Below, piece after piece: positions 1 to 7,591 of a stretch of 64,000 nucleotides of DNA (its first letter is position 1; the number at the start of each line of letters is the position of its first letter). The position numbers and the translations under genes are program-made. This DNA comes from Paucimonas sp. (GTDB lineage: Bacteria > Pseudomonadota > Gammaproteobacteria > Pseudomonadales > Pseudomonadaceae). The notes beneath the pieces are model-generated. The model searched no databases. It saw only the letters and a program-made list of their open reading frames with translations, and was not told the origin of the DNA. The stretch covers positions 1-64,000 of the forward strand of contig JAIRVG010000098.1 in the NCBI GenBank assembly GCA_031253995.1, given 5' to 3'.

Positions 1-105
1 GGCAGTCAGACCCTGCTCAGCGATGCCCTTCTCGACCTGAAGATCTGCAAGGCCATGTTGACGGTCGCCATGACCGGCACAACCGAAGGCGTGCCGATTC
101 AATAA
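1..105 (+). CDS. C-terminal end of an unidentified protein (cut by window start)
   Basis: Frame 1 is open from the first base to TAA at 103-105 and encodes 34 residues ending in TTEGVPIQ. I do not recognise the family. That it is a genuine gene end is supported indirectly: the last codons (ACA-ACC-GAA-GGC-GTG-CCG-ATT-CAA) recur with changes at about 565-595, ahead of the second small-protein gene and without the stop. That looks like a remnant left by a tandem duplication that began inside this gene's 3' end. A hairpin at 116-143 (12-nt arms, one G.T pair) follows the stop and could serve as its terminator, though it has no T-run. Function unknown. Confidence 0.4.
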   Translation, partial: GSQTLLSDALLDLKICKAMLTVAMTGTTEGVPIQ

Positions 106-181
106 CCACCCATGCCAACACCGGCTCGTGGGAGTCGGTGTTGCCGACGATGGCGGACCGCCGGACAACCTCTGCCGGGGT

Positions 182-201
182 ACCTGATATTTCTGTCAGT
201 A
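182..201 (+). promoter_or_regulatory. lux-box-like dyad 1
   Basis: The sequence ACCTGATATTTCTGTCAGTA fits the general lux-box form NNCT-N12-AGNN bound by LuxR-type regulators. It ends 90 bp before the start of the small gene at 292. An identical 20-mer occurs at 3928-3947, and variants occur at 647-666 and 2530-2549. The repeat and its placement are seen directly; the identity of the binding protein is inferred. Confidence 0.6.
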
Positions 202-291
202 GACAGCCCCAGCCAAGCGCGCACCATGAAGCCCTGATCACATGCAAACTGCGGTGACCAGTCTCATCCAGGCAAACGCAAGGAGTTCGAA

Positions 292-531
292 ATGGAAGAA
301 TTCCACTACGTCGTTCATGCAGAGGACGGCAGCCACGAAGATACAAAGACCTCCGTGGTCGCCGCCAACGACAAGGAAGCGCAAAAGCTGGCCAGAGCCA
401 GGTTCGATTACCCGGTCAGGCTCAAGCCTTGCACTCCCGGTGACCCCATCACAATCATCAAGAACGAAGGCGAGGACGGTAAGTTCACCTTCCCCAACTC
501 CGCCTGTGCAGTGAGCACGAAGTCCGAGTAG
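292..531 (+). CDS. Small protein, paralogue A (79 aa)
   Basis: This is a 79-residue acidic to neutral soluble protein with no signal peptide or membrane segment. The start is set by AAGGAG seven bases upstream of the ATG at 292. Residues 4-43 match the product at 755-949: both have F-x-Y-V-x-H-x-x-DGS near the start, then V-x-A-x-(N)-x-x-EA-x-K and finally YPVR. I do not recognise the family and assign no function. The gene stands alone behind a lux-box-like dyad (182-201), so it is probably co-regulated with the gene at 755 and the delta-60 repeat genes. The C-terminal 25 residues are not shared with the paralogue. Confidence 0.65.
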   Translation: MEEFHYVVHAEDGSHEDTKTSVVAANDKEAQKLARARFDYPVRLKPCTPGDPITIIKNEGEDGKFTFPNSACAVSTKSE

Positions 532-646
532 GTCGGGCTCGCGGCGAACTGAAACTTTGCATTGCACAGTCGAAGGCGCGCCGATTCGATCCCCCCATGC
601 CAATGCCGACTCGTGGGGGGCAGTGTTGCCGGGAAGGCCTTGGCCT

Positions 647-666
647 ACCTGTCATTTCTATCAGGT
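647..666 (+). promoter_or_regulatory. lux-box-like dyad 2 (most symmetrical copy)
   Basis: The sequence ACCTGTCATTTCTATCAGGT has perfect outer symmetry: six-base arms TACCTG (646-651) and CAGGTA (662-667). It shares the ATTTCT core with the other three copies and ends 88 bp before the start at 755. Confidence 0.6.
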
Positions 667-754
667 AGACAGCGCATCCACACGGAGCACACTGCGGATG
701 ACGGTCGCCTGCATTCCTCCGTCATACCACTCATGCAAATACGAGGAATACGAC

Positions 755-949
755 ATGGCAGGTTTCGCTTATGTTGCCCATCCATCAGACGGCAGCCAAA
801 ACACCAGATCGGGCAGAGTGACCGCCGAAAACAAGACTGAAGCGGAAAAAAAGGTCAGAGCCAAATACAACTATCCAGTACGGATAGTCTGGGCTGACGA
901 CCTTGTTCAGTACGGAGGTCACGCTATGAATAATGAGGACAGGTTATAG
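755..949 (+). CDS. Small protein, paralogue B (64 aa)
   Basis: This 64-residue protein starts at the ATG at 755, preceded by GAGGA at a suitable distance. The frame is open further upstream, but similarity to the 79-aa paralogue (292-531) begins exactly here. The two share the F-x-YV-x-H-x-x-DGS start, a middle V-x-A-x-N-K/D-x-EA-x-K stretch and a YPVR motif; the C-termini differ. There is no signal peptide, membrane segment or recognised domain. It lies in the duplicated unit behind lux-box-like dyad 2. Function unknown. Confidence 0.6.
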   Translation: MAGFAYVAHPSDGSQNTRSGRVTAENKTEAEKKVRAKYNYPVRIVWADDLVQYGGHAMNNEDRL

Positions 950-1051
950 AGCCGACACCGCCCCCAGGCCGCTGAGCCAGCTATCCAGCAACCTCTTCAT
1001 AGGGTCCGCAAAATACCCCGAGCGCGCACACTGCGGCAGTCGCTCGCCCCC

Positions 1052-2209
1052 TCACTCCACCACCGAAACCCGATACGCCTTCCGACTCGCCGACTGCGCA
1101 AAACACACGAACAACGCCGCCATCACCGCCAGCGCCATCGGCAGCCCGTGAGGCGCCGCATCCATCGCCGCCCCACTCACCAGCGGCCCCACCAGGCTGC
1201 CCACGCCCCACAGCAAGCCGACACTGGCATTGGCCGTAACCAGGTCCTGTCCCTTGAACTGCTGACCAATCAGCACCAGCGCCAGCGTATACACCCCACC
1301 CGCCACCGCCCCCAGCAGCACCAGCGCCGGCCACAGCAGCCACTGCACCTCGATCAGCCACGGCAAGGCCATGCCGATAAGCATCGCCACCACCCCGCAG
1401 ACCAGGTGCAGCGTGGTGCGCTCGCAGCGGTCGGCGAGCCAGCCGATGGGCAGCTGGAACAGCATGTCGCCGGTGAGGATCACCGTCACCATCAGCGCCG
1501 CCACGCCCACCGCGTAGGCATGGTGGGTGGCGTACACCGGCAGCAGCGAGAGCACCACCGCATCGAAGAAGGAGAAGAACAGCACGCCCATGCACAGCGC
1601 CGGGGCAACACGGAAAAAGCCGGCCAGGGAGAAACTCTTCTCGCCGTCTTCACCGTGCTCGACATGGTCGTTGGGCACGCTGAAGACGATGCAGGCCAGC
1701 GCCAGCGCATAACCCACCGAGACCATCACGATCAACCACGGCCCCTCGGCACCGAGCAGCGAGAGCATGGCCGGGCCGAGCATCTGGCAGCCGGTGAAGG
1801 CGGTGGCGTATAGCGCCATGACCTTGCCGCGATTGTGTTCCTCGCTCAGTTCGTTGACCCACGATTCGCCGAGGATGATCGCCACCCCCATGCCGAGCCC
1901 CAGCATCAGGCGCAACGCGGCCAGCAGGTAGAGCGAGGAAAACGCCCACTCGATCAGGCCGACGCTGAGGGCGCAGAGGCTGAAACTCAGCAGGTAGATC
2001 ACCCGCCGGGTCAGGTGCCGGCAACAGGCATCGACGAGGAACGCCGAGAGCATCATGCCCGCCGCCGGCATGGCCGACAGCAGGCCGATCTGCAGGCTGT
2101 TGGCGCCGGCGTCCAGCAGGCGCAGGGACACCAGCGGCAGGGTCGCGCCCAGGCTGAAACCGATGATGGATACGACGAACAACAGACCCACGAGAAAACG
2201 CTTGTTCAC
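1052..2209 (-). CDS. MFS transporter, YcaD-like
   Basis: This 385-residue inner-membrane protein has about twelve hydrophobic segments in the major facilitator pattern. After the first helices comes a loop of the type DACCRHLTRRV, where MFS proteins carry basic motif A, and a matching loop ADRCERTT occurs in the second half. The general look resembles the YcaD-type drug/sugar efflux group, but the substrate cannot be told. The start is GTG at 2209, with GGAG eight bases upstream. It is a single gene on the minus strand, flanked by accessory genes on the plus strand and sharing no promoter with them. Confidence 0.8.
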   Translation of the reverse strand: MNKRFLVGLLFVVSIIGFSLGATLPLVSLRLLDAGANSLQIGLLSAMPAAGMMLSAFLVDACCRHLTRRVIYLLSFSLCALSVGLIEWAFSSLYLLAALRLMLGLGMGVAIILGESWVNELSEEHNRGKVMALYATAFTGCQMLGPAMLSLLGAEGPWLIVMVSVGYALALACIVFSVPNDHVEHGEDGEKSFSLAGFFRVAPALCMGVLFFSFFDAVVLSLLPVYATHHAYAVGVAALMVTVILTGDMLFQLPIGWLADRCERTTLHLVCGVVAMLIGMALPWLIEVQWLLWPALVLLGAVAGGVYTLALVLIGQQFKGQDLVTANASVGLLWGVGSLVGPLVSGAAMDAAPHGLPMALAVMAALFVCFAQSASRKAYRVSVVE

Positions 2210-2683
2210 AACTCACTCCACGACCGCCGACACCAGGACAAACCCTGGGCGCAGGCAGGCTCACGCTCGATGACAAAGAAAAAGGACGAGCCGAAGCGGC
2301 CCGCGATGTTCAGCGAGCGCCGTGGTGTGGCGAGAAGGTGAAGGCGAACAGCACGCTGCGCCGACGCTTGAGCACGGTGTCCTGCGGCCACGCACGACGA
2401 GCGGCCCGGAGGACGGGCAGCAAGGCAGTGAGCGGTCGGACTACAGCGTTCATGTTCGGCGACAGCAGGGAAGGAAGAGAGGGCCGGCACTCTAGGCCAT
2501 GGCTGCCGTGCCCGTCAATTGGCGGCGGCACCTGGTATTTCTGTCAGTAGGCGCCAGGAAAGGTCGGGCGTAGAAATGGCCTGGTCGCCAGCGCACCCAC
2601 GAGAGCACCTCGCCGGCGCCGGACGGCCGTCCTCAACTCATCGCCCGCCATCACACTCAAGCGGCGGGCCAAGGATCCCGACC
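2210..2683. other. Long intergenic region between the MFS gene and the delta-60 gene
   Basis: These 474 bases carry the divergent control regions of the MFS gene (minus strand) and the delta-60 gene (plus strand). The only clear element is the lux-box-like dyad at 2530-2549, with a possible -10 (TAGAAA) at 2571-2576. The reading frame of the delta-60 gene is open back to 2519, but that stretch overlaps the dyad and is judged non-coding. No RNA gene is visible. Confidence 0.5.
2530..2549 (+). promoter_or_regulatory. lux-box-like dyad 3
   Basis: The sequence ACCTGGTATTTCTGTCAGTA differs at one base from copies 1 and 4. It lies 134 bp before the chosen ATG (2684) of the seven-repeat delta-60 protein, in the same orientation as the other copies relative to the gene. 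Confidence 0.6.
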
Positions 2684-3892
2684 ATGAACGCTCCCATCAT
2701 TCCCAAGGCCCCCGGCGACATCGATACCAGTTTCGGCATCGACGGCCTGGCCCCCTTCCCGGTTGACCTGCGCATCATCAAGACGAAAATCCTCAACGAC
2801 GGCAACATCCTCACATGCGGTGCCGAGGAACAGGGCGCGTCCATCTGGCTGGTTCGTCATTTGCCCACGGGGCAGATCGACACCTCGTTCGGTGAACAGG
2901 GTACGGTGCGAATCAACCCGCCCCATCCGGGCCAGGCCGGTGCGTTGAACCTGTGGCCAATGGCGGATGACTCGGTGCTGGTGACCGCCGCGATGGGTAG
3001 TTACCTGACGAGCCTCGCCGTTGTGTTTCGCATGCTGCCCAATGGCGAGATGGACAGCGATTTCGGCGTTTCCGGCTACTGCACCCTGCACCTTGGCAAG
3101 CCAGGCAACACCATCAGTGACGCCGTGCTGCCCAGCGATGGCAAGGTCGTCCTGCACATGACGACCAGCGATCCCGACGACATGTCCTCGCAGAACTACC
3201 TGGTACGCCTGGACAACGGCCACCTGGACCCCAGCTTTGGCGACAGCGGCTCAGGGCTGGTCGCGGTAGGCAACGGCGAAATGATCGACTTCCTGCTCCT
3301 GGCCAACGGCAGTTTCCTGCAGGGGACCATCGCCTCCGGGTTTTCGGCACTGATCTTCCGCCAGTACCTGCCCGACGGAAAACCCGACCCGGCCTTCGGC
3401 AACGGCGGCGAAACCCGGCTGGCCATCGAAAATGGCCAGATCGAGGCCTTTGAGATGCTCCTGCAACCGGACGACAGGATCGTGGTGGTGGGGAGCGCGG
3501 AGCTGGGCCTTGGCATCCACTGCATGATCACCCGCCTCGACCCGGATGGCAGCATGGACATGACCTTCAACGGTGGCGAGCCCAAGATCATGGTGTTCCA
3601 GGGCTACGAGACCCAGGGCATCGTCGTTGCCCTGCAAGCCGACGGCAAGCTGGTGATCGGTGGCCAGTCCATCGGCACCGTCGAGACCCATAACTTCGTG
3701 CTGATGCGCTTCACGGCCAACGGTGGGCTGGATGGCAGCTTTGGCAACAACGGCCAGGTGATGACCGATTACGGTGGAATGGATAGTTGCAGGATGCTCG
3801 CGGTCCAGGAGGACGGCAATCTCCTCGCTGCCGTGGTCAATCCGATGGCAGCGCAGGGTCGGTTCTACCTGCTCACCCGCTATTTCGCCTAG
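2684..3892 (+). CDS. Delta-60 repeat protein, seven repeats (402 aa)
   Basis: The protein has seven copies of the delta-60 repeat signature (D-x-S/T-F-G-x-x-G) spaced roughly 50-60 residues apart: DTSFGIDG near residue 14, DTSFGEQG, DSDFGVSG, DPSFGDSG, DPAFGNGG, a degenerate DMTFNGG and DGSFGNNG. Such proteins are predicted beta-propeller-like and often cell-associated or secreted; no enzymatic role is known for the family. There is no classical signal peptide. The start at 2684 was preferred because the 55 codons upstream overlap the dyad and AAGGAT precedes this ATG. A shorter relative follows at 4019. Its control is probably through the dyad at 2530-2549. Confidence 0.75.
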   Translation: MNAPIIPKAPGDIDTSFGIDGLAPFPVDLRIIKTKILNDGNILTCGAEEQGASIWLVRHLPTGQIDTSFGEQGTVRINPPHPGQAGALNLWPMADDSVLVTAAMGSYLTSLAVVFRMLPNGEMDSDFGVSGYCTLHLGKPGNTISDAVLPSDGKVVLHMTTSDPDDMSSQNYLVRLDNGHLDPSFGDSGSGLVAVGNGEMIDFLLLANGSFLQGTIASGFSALIFRQYLPDGKPDPAFGNGGETRLAIENGQIEAFEMLLQPDDRIVVVGSAELGLGIHCMITRLDPDGSMDMTFNGGEPKIMVFQGYETQGIVVALQADGKLVIGGQSIGTVETHNFVLMRFTANGGLDGSFGNNGQVMTDYGGMDSCRMLAVQEDGNLLAAVVNPMAAQGRFYLLTRYFA

Positions 3893-3927
3893 GCACCGAG
3901 CCTCGATTGAAGGGCCCGATACTGGCG

Positions 3928-3947
3928 ACCTGATATTTCTGTCAGTA
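3928..3947 (+). promoter_or_regulatory. lux-box-like dyad 4
   Basis: This 20-mer is identical to dyad 1 (182-201), 3.7 kb away in otherwise unrelated sequence. It ends 71 bp before the ATG at 4019, just downstream of the first delta-60 gene, so the second delta-60 gene has its own copy. Confidence 0.6.
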
Positions 3948-4018
3948 GACGGCCCTGCCTGACAGGCTTAAAAACAAGGCTCGGTATTCCCAGTTCTTCC
4001 TTCCCTGGAGACCCGGCC

Positions 4019-4531
4019 ATGGCAACTGAGAACAACAATCAAGCCCCCGCCCCGCTCGATCACGGATTCGCGGCCCAAGACTACCTTGCGCTCGCACCGG
4101 TGATGCCGCTGGAGCGCTCGGCCTTGCTGGACGACGGCAAGATCCTCACCGCCAGCATCGACCCGGACACAGGCGAGTTCCTGCTTGCCCGACATCTGAA
4201 AAGCGGCCGGCTCGACCATGGCTTCGGCCTGCGCGGCGTGCAGCGCGTTGCCAGCGATATCGTGCGCAGCGTCACCAGCCTGTCGCTGCGCCTCGAAGCC
4301 AATGGCCGGGTCGTGTTGCAAGGCAACCTGAGCGACCCGGTCACCGGCCGCAAGGGTGTCTACCTGCTGCGCGTCCTGCCCACCGTGCAAAGCCATCCGC
4401 GCCTGGGGATGGAGGCGTTCCTGATCGTGTCGTTGCTGCCCACCGCCAGCGTCATGAGCAGCGACGAAGACGCCAGGGATGAGTGGACCTGGCTGCGCTG
4501 GCAGCGCTGGCCGTCCTGCCAGGCTCAGTGA
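4019..4531 (+). CDS. Short delta-60 repeat protein, two repeats (170 aa)
   Basis: The N-terminal part parallels the start of the larger delta-60 protein and has two repeat signatures, PLDHGF at about residue 13 and RLDHGFGLRG at about 63. The rest (about residues 110-170) no longer looks like repeats and ends in a Ser/Trp/Arg-rich tail. It may be a truncated relative whose 3' end was replaced by unrelated sequence, or a short family member. The ATG at 4019 is preceded by CTGGAGA (GGAG about 9 bases away). The final 7 bp overlap, tail to tail, the stop of the GGDEF gene on the other strand. It has its own lux-box-like dyad at 3928-3947. Function unknown. Confidence 0.65.
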   Translation: MATENNNQAPAPLDHGFAAQDYLALAPVMPLERSALLDDGKILTASIDPDTGEFLLARHLKSGRLDHGFGLRGVQRVASDIVRSVTSLSLRLEANGRVVLQGNLSDPVTGRKGVYLLRVLPTVQSHPRLGMEAFLIVSLLPTASVMSSDEDARDEWTWLRWQRWPSCQAQ

Positions 4532-5877
4532 GAGGCCGCGGGTTCTTCCTGCCCGCCTTGCACCAGGCGGTTGCGCCCGCCCTGCTTGGCTCGGTACAGG
4601 GCCAGGTCGGCAGTCCGTAGCAACGCGCCGAGGGCAACGCTGTCGTCGGGCTGGTCGGGGTCGTGGCTGGCGCTGCCGATGCTCAGGGTCACCCGCTCCA
4701 GCGGGCTGGCGGCGTGAGTCAGGTGGGCGTCGAAAACCTGATGGCAAAGATAGCGGGCGACGTTGCGGGCACCCTGGGCATCGGTGTCGGGGAGGATCAC
4801 CGCGAATTCCTCACCGCCGTAGCGACAGACCTGATCCCCCGGACGTTGCAGCGACTGGGCCAGCAGCAGGGCGATGCGCCGCAGGCATTCGTCGCCGGCC
4901 TGGTGGCCGTAGTGGTCGTTGAACACCTTGAAGTGGTCCACATCCACCATCAGCAACGACAGCGGTCGCCCTTCGCGGCGGGCGCGGGCCTTTTCCTGCA
5001 ACAGCGCTTCGTCGAAGCGCCGGCGGTTGGGCAGGCCGGTGAGGAAGTCTTCGCTGGCCAGGGCCTGCAGGCGCGCGTTGGCTTCGGCCAGTTGCGCATT
5101 GCTCTCGGCCAGGGCCTGGCGCATGAGGCGTTGCTCGGTGATATCGCTGAAGGCCAGGGTCATGCCCAGGACCTGATTGTCCAGGTCGCGTACCGCGCCG
5201 ACCTGCAACAGATAGGTGCGCTCGCGCCAGTCCAGTTCGCGATCGGCCAGCGTGCGTCCCTGTTCCAGCTCGGCCAGGCAGCGGCCGAGGTCGAGTTGCG
5301 CCATCGGCATCCGCGCCGTCAGCGGCTGCCCCACCAGTTGCGTGACCTCACCGCCCAGCAGCTGGCCGAGGGCATGGTTGACGTTGACCAGCACGCCCTG
5401 GCGGTCCACCAGGCCGAGGGCCACCGAGGCGGCGGCGTAGAGGGCTTCGAGTTGCACTTCGCGACGGTCCAGCGGGCCGATGGCCGGGGTCACGTCGCGG
5501 TCGATGCCGCGGTAGCCGGTGAACTGCCCCGTGCTGTCGAACACCGGCACGCCGCTGGTTTCCAGGACCACCAGGCGGCCGTCGGAGCGGACGTTGCGAT
5601 TGATCAGCCCGGCGAAGGGACGTTGCTCGGCCACGATGCCGGCGAAGATCGCCCCGACCCGCGCCGCTTCTTCCGCCGGCATGAAATCGAAGGGGGTCTT
5701 GCCCAGCACGTCGCTCGGCGCGTAGCCGAGCATCTGCCGGCTGTGCTCGGAGCAGAAGGTATAGCGACCCTGGCTGTCGACCTCCCAGAGCCAGTCGGAG
5801 TTGTGCGCGATGATTTCCCGCAGGCGAAGAACTTCCTGTCCTTCGGGGAGCGGCTCGGAATCGGAAGCGTTGGGCAT
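4525..5877 (-). CDS. PAS-PAS-GGDEF diguanylate cyclase
   Basis: About 450 residues, predicted to make cyclic di-GMP from two GTP. There is no signal peptide or membrane segment, so it is cytoplasmic. An N-terminal PAS domain (NSDWLWEVDSQGRY onward) is followed by a PAC-type segment (GYRGIDRDVT), a second PAS (residues about 150-260, ending in AFSDITEQ), a short coiled-coil linker and the GGDEF domain. The active-site loop reads GGEEF near residue 360 and is intact; DFLTGLPNRR opens the domain. No EAL domain is present. The ATG at 5877 gives a normal N-terminus; an upstream GTG at 5934 would add 19 residues. It is transcribed divergently from the ECF sigma gene. Its signal is unknown. Confidence 0.85.
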   Translation of the reverse strand: MPNASDSEPLPEGQEVLRLREIIAHNSDWLWEVDSQGRYTFCSEHSRQMLGYAPSDVLGKTPFDFMPAEEAARVGAIFAGIVAEQRPFAGLINRNVRSDGRLVVLETSGVPVFDSTGQFTGYRGIDRDVTPAIGPLDRREVQLEALYAAASVALGLVDRQGVLVNVNHALGQLLGGEVTQLVGQPLTARMPMAQLDLGRCLAELEQGRTLADRELDWRERTYLLQVGAVRDLDNQVLGMTLAFSDITEQRLMRQALAESNAQLAEANARLQALASEDFLTGLPNRRRFDEALLQEKARARREGRPLSLLMVDVDHFKVFNDHYGHQAGDECLRRIALLLAQSLQRPGDQVCRYGGEEFAVILPDTDAQGARNVARYLCHQVFDAHLTHAASPLERVTLSIGSASHDPDQPDDSVALGALLRTADLALYRAKQGGRNRLVQGGQEEPAASH

Positions 5878-6013
5878 GGAAAGCGACTTCGGCGAACAAC
5901 CACAGGGGCGATGCGCAACGTTACTAAATAGCACCCCCTGCGGGCAAATCCGGCGCGGGGTGGCGTATCTGCCATGGCCACGCTCCCCGCTTCGGCAAGA
6001 CCAGGCTGCTTGT

Positions 6014-6032
6014 TAACAATTCTCAATAACGT
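6014..6032. promoter_or_regulatory. Probable Fur box before the first ECF sigma gene
   Basis: Read on the minus strand, this stretch contains ATTGAGAAT, a usual core of Pseudomonas Fur sites, within a moderately matching 19-mer. It ends about 40 bp upstream of the FecI-like gene, as expected for iron-repressed sigma/anti-sigma pairs. Confidence 0.5.
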
Positions 6033-6070
6033 TAGGATCCCCCGCTCATTTCCCCTGTGTGGCGTCGAGC

Positions 6071-6592
6071 ATGTCCGAGGATCAGCAAGAGCGAAGCCTG
6101 GCGCGGCTTTATCAGCGCCACCGCAGCGAGCTGATGGCCTTTCTCACGCGCCGCACGCGCTGCCGCGAAACCGCCAGCGACCTGGTCCAGGACGCCTTCG
6201 TACGCCTGATGCACAGTGAACGAGGCGAGGTCGGCAACCTGCGCGCCTTTCTCTATCGCATCGCCACCAACCTGAGCATCGACCACGCTCGCCGCAACCA
6301 GGTGCGCGGGGTCAACGACGAGCAGGCGCTGGACACGCTGCTCAGCGAAACCACCCCGGAACGCAGCGCGGTGGCGGGCAATACCCTGGAGCACCTGGAG
6401 CGCCTGATCGACGGCCTGCCCTCGCCGACCCGCGAGGTGTTTCTGCTGGCCCGGGTCGAGCAAATGAGCTACAAGGACATCGCCGCGAAACTGGGCCTGG
6501 AGCCCCGCGCCGTCGAGCGACACCTGAACAAAGCCCTGAGCCACTGCGCAGCCGCCGCCCTGCATGCGCGCCAGCCGACCGAATCGCCATGA
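6071..6592 (+). CDS. FecI-type ECF sigma factor
   Basis: 173 residues, normal for iron-starvation ECF sigma factors. Region 2 (about residues 10-75) includes DLVQDAFVRL and the YRIATNLSIDHARR stretch. Region 4 (about 110-160) includes LPSPTREVFLLARVEQMSYKDIA and the helix-turn-helix ending in RAVERHLNKAL. It should direct RNA polymerase to the receptor gene at 7592 when the ferric siderophore is sensed. The ATG at 6071 was chosen over an in-frame GTG at 6059. Its end overlaps the FecR-like gene by 4 bp (ATGA), indicating translational coupling. A Fur box upstream suggests iron repression. Confidence 0.9.
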   Translation: MSEDQQERSLARLYQRHRSELMAFLTRRTRCRETASDLVQDAFVRLMHSERGEVGNLRAFLYRIATNLSIDHARRNQVRGVNDEQALDTLLSETTPERSAVAGNTLEHLERLIDGLPSPTREVFLLARVEQMSYKDIAAKLGLEPRAVERHLNKALSHCAAAALHARQPTESP

Positions 6593-7497
6593 CCGCCTCT
6601 TCCACCCCCGACCCGCAGCAGCAGGCCCTGAACTGGTTCACCCGCCTGCGCGCCGACGACCTCGACGCCAGCGAGCGCGACGCCTTCGCCCGCTGGCGCG
6701 AGGTGCCGGACAACGCCCGCGCCTATGCCGAGGTGGAATCGCTGTGGCGCAGCCTGGAACTGCCGGCCCGCCGCGTCCGCAGGGCCGAACGGCGGCGCTG
6801 GCCCGTGCTGGCGACGGCGGCCTGCCTGCTCCTGGCCACGGGCATCGCCTTGCTGCAATGGCCGGCGTTGCAAGGCCTGGGCAGCGACTACGCGACCCGC
6901 GCCGGCGAACGCGGCGCCTGGACCCTGGCCGATGGCTCGCAACTGCGCCTGGACAGCAACAGCGCGGTGGATGTCACGCTGACCGGCGACACCCGACTCC
7001 TGCACCTGCGCCAGGGCCGGGTGTTCCTCGATGTGCGACACGACGGCCGCCCCTTCATCGTCGAGGTGGGTGACGCCGAGGTCCGCGTGCTCGGCACGCG
7101 CTTCGCCGTGGCCCGCGGCGAGGACAACGACGAAGTGCTGCTGCAGAGCGGCAAGGTCGAGGTGGTCAGCGCCACCCAGCGCCAGGTGCTCGCCCCCGGC
7201 CAGCGCCTGACCCTGCACGGCGAGCGCATCGATGCCCCGCAGGCGGCGGACGCCGAGCGCCTGCTGGCCTGGCGCGATGGCCAGCTACGGGTACGCGACG
7301 TACCGCTGCGCGAGGTGCTGCAGCGCCTGGCCGATTACCGTGGCCAGCACCTGTTGCTGCTCGATGAAGCAGCCGGTGGGCGCCTGGTCAGTGGCAGCTT
7401 CAACCTCGACCAGGCCGACAGCGCCCTGGACGCCCTGCTCGGCAGCCAGAAACTGCGCGGCGATACCCTCGCCGGACGCTGGCTGATCGTGCGCTGA
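6589..7497 (+). CDS. FecR-type anti-sigma / sigma regulator
   Basis: 302 residues. An N-terminal cytoplasmic DUF4880 region (LNWFTRLRADDLDASERDAF) that binds the sigma factor is followed by one membrane helix at about 67-87 (VLATAACLLLATGIALL) and a periplasmic FecR domain (YATRAGERGAWTLADGSQL... TRFAV...). The last 70 residues look like the STN-type fold commonly found at the C-terminus of these proteins. It senses the occupied receptor through that receptor's N-terminal signalling domain and controls the sigma factor. The start overlaps the sigma gene by 4 bp and the receptor gene follows 94 bp downstream. Confidence 0.9.
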   Translation: MTASSTPDPQQQALNWFTRLRADDLDASERDAFARWREVPDNARAYAEVESLWRSLELPARRVRRAERRRWPVLATAACLLLATGIALLQWPALQGLGSDYATRAGERGAWTLADGSQLRLDSNSAVDVTLTGDTRLLHLRQGRVFLDVRHDGRPFIVEVGDAEVRVLGTRFAVARGEDNDEVLLQSGKVEVVSATQRQVLAPGQRLTLHGERIDAPQAADAERLLAWRDGQLRVRDVPLREVLQRLADYRGQHLLLLDEAAGGRLVSGSFNLDQADSALDALLGSQKLRGDTLAGRWLIVR

Positions 7498-7591
7498 AAA
7501 AATTCTCGGCCCGTCCGGGGATTCCCCTTCCTGCCGCGTCACACCTCCACACAAGAAGCATTTACGTTCGTATTTCCTTGGGGGAGGATCC

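Larger units (their letters stand above)
78..531 (+). repeat. Tandem duplication, copy 1 (gene tail, hairpin, lux-like box, small gene)
   Basis: Similarity to copy 2 (565-949) begins in the 3' end of the upstream gene and continues through the hairpin, the 20-bp dyad, part of the leader (both contain ACTGCGG followed by a TGAC-type stretch) and the small coding sequence. Dyads are 465 bp apart and small-gene starts 463 bp apart, so the arrangement is conserved even though the sequence has diverged. Confidence 0.6.
565..949 (+). repeat. Tandem duplication, copy 2
   Basis: This is the second copy of the unit described at 78-531. The upstream-gene tail is reduced to a remnant in which the stop codon is lost (the codons aligned with CAA-TAA read CGA-TCC). 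The hairpin region is degenerate, while the dyad and the small coding sequence are retained. Confidence 0.6.

Noticed and set aside
182..201. LexA (SOS) box reading of the repeated dyads
   Set aside because: The sites fit CTG-N10-CAG, but the strongly conserved T after CTG and A before CAG of LexA sites are missing in most copies and the inner A/T pattern does not match. CT-N12-AG lux-box form fits better.
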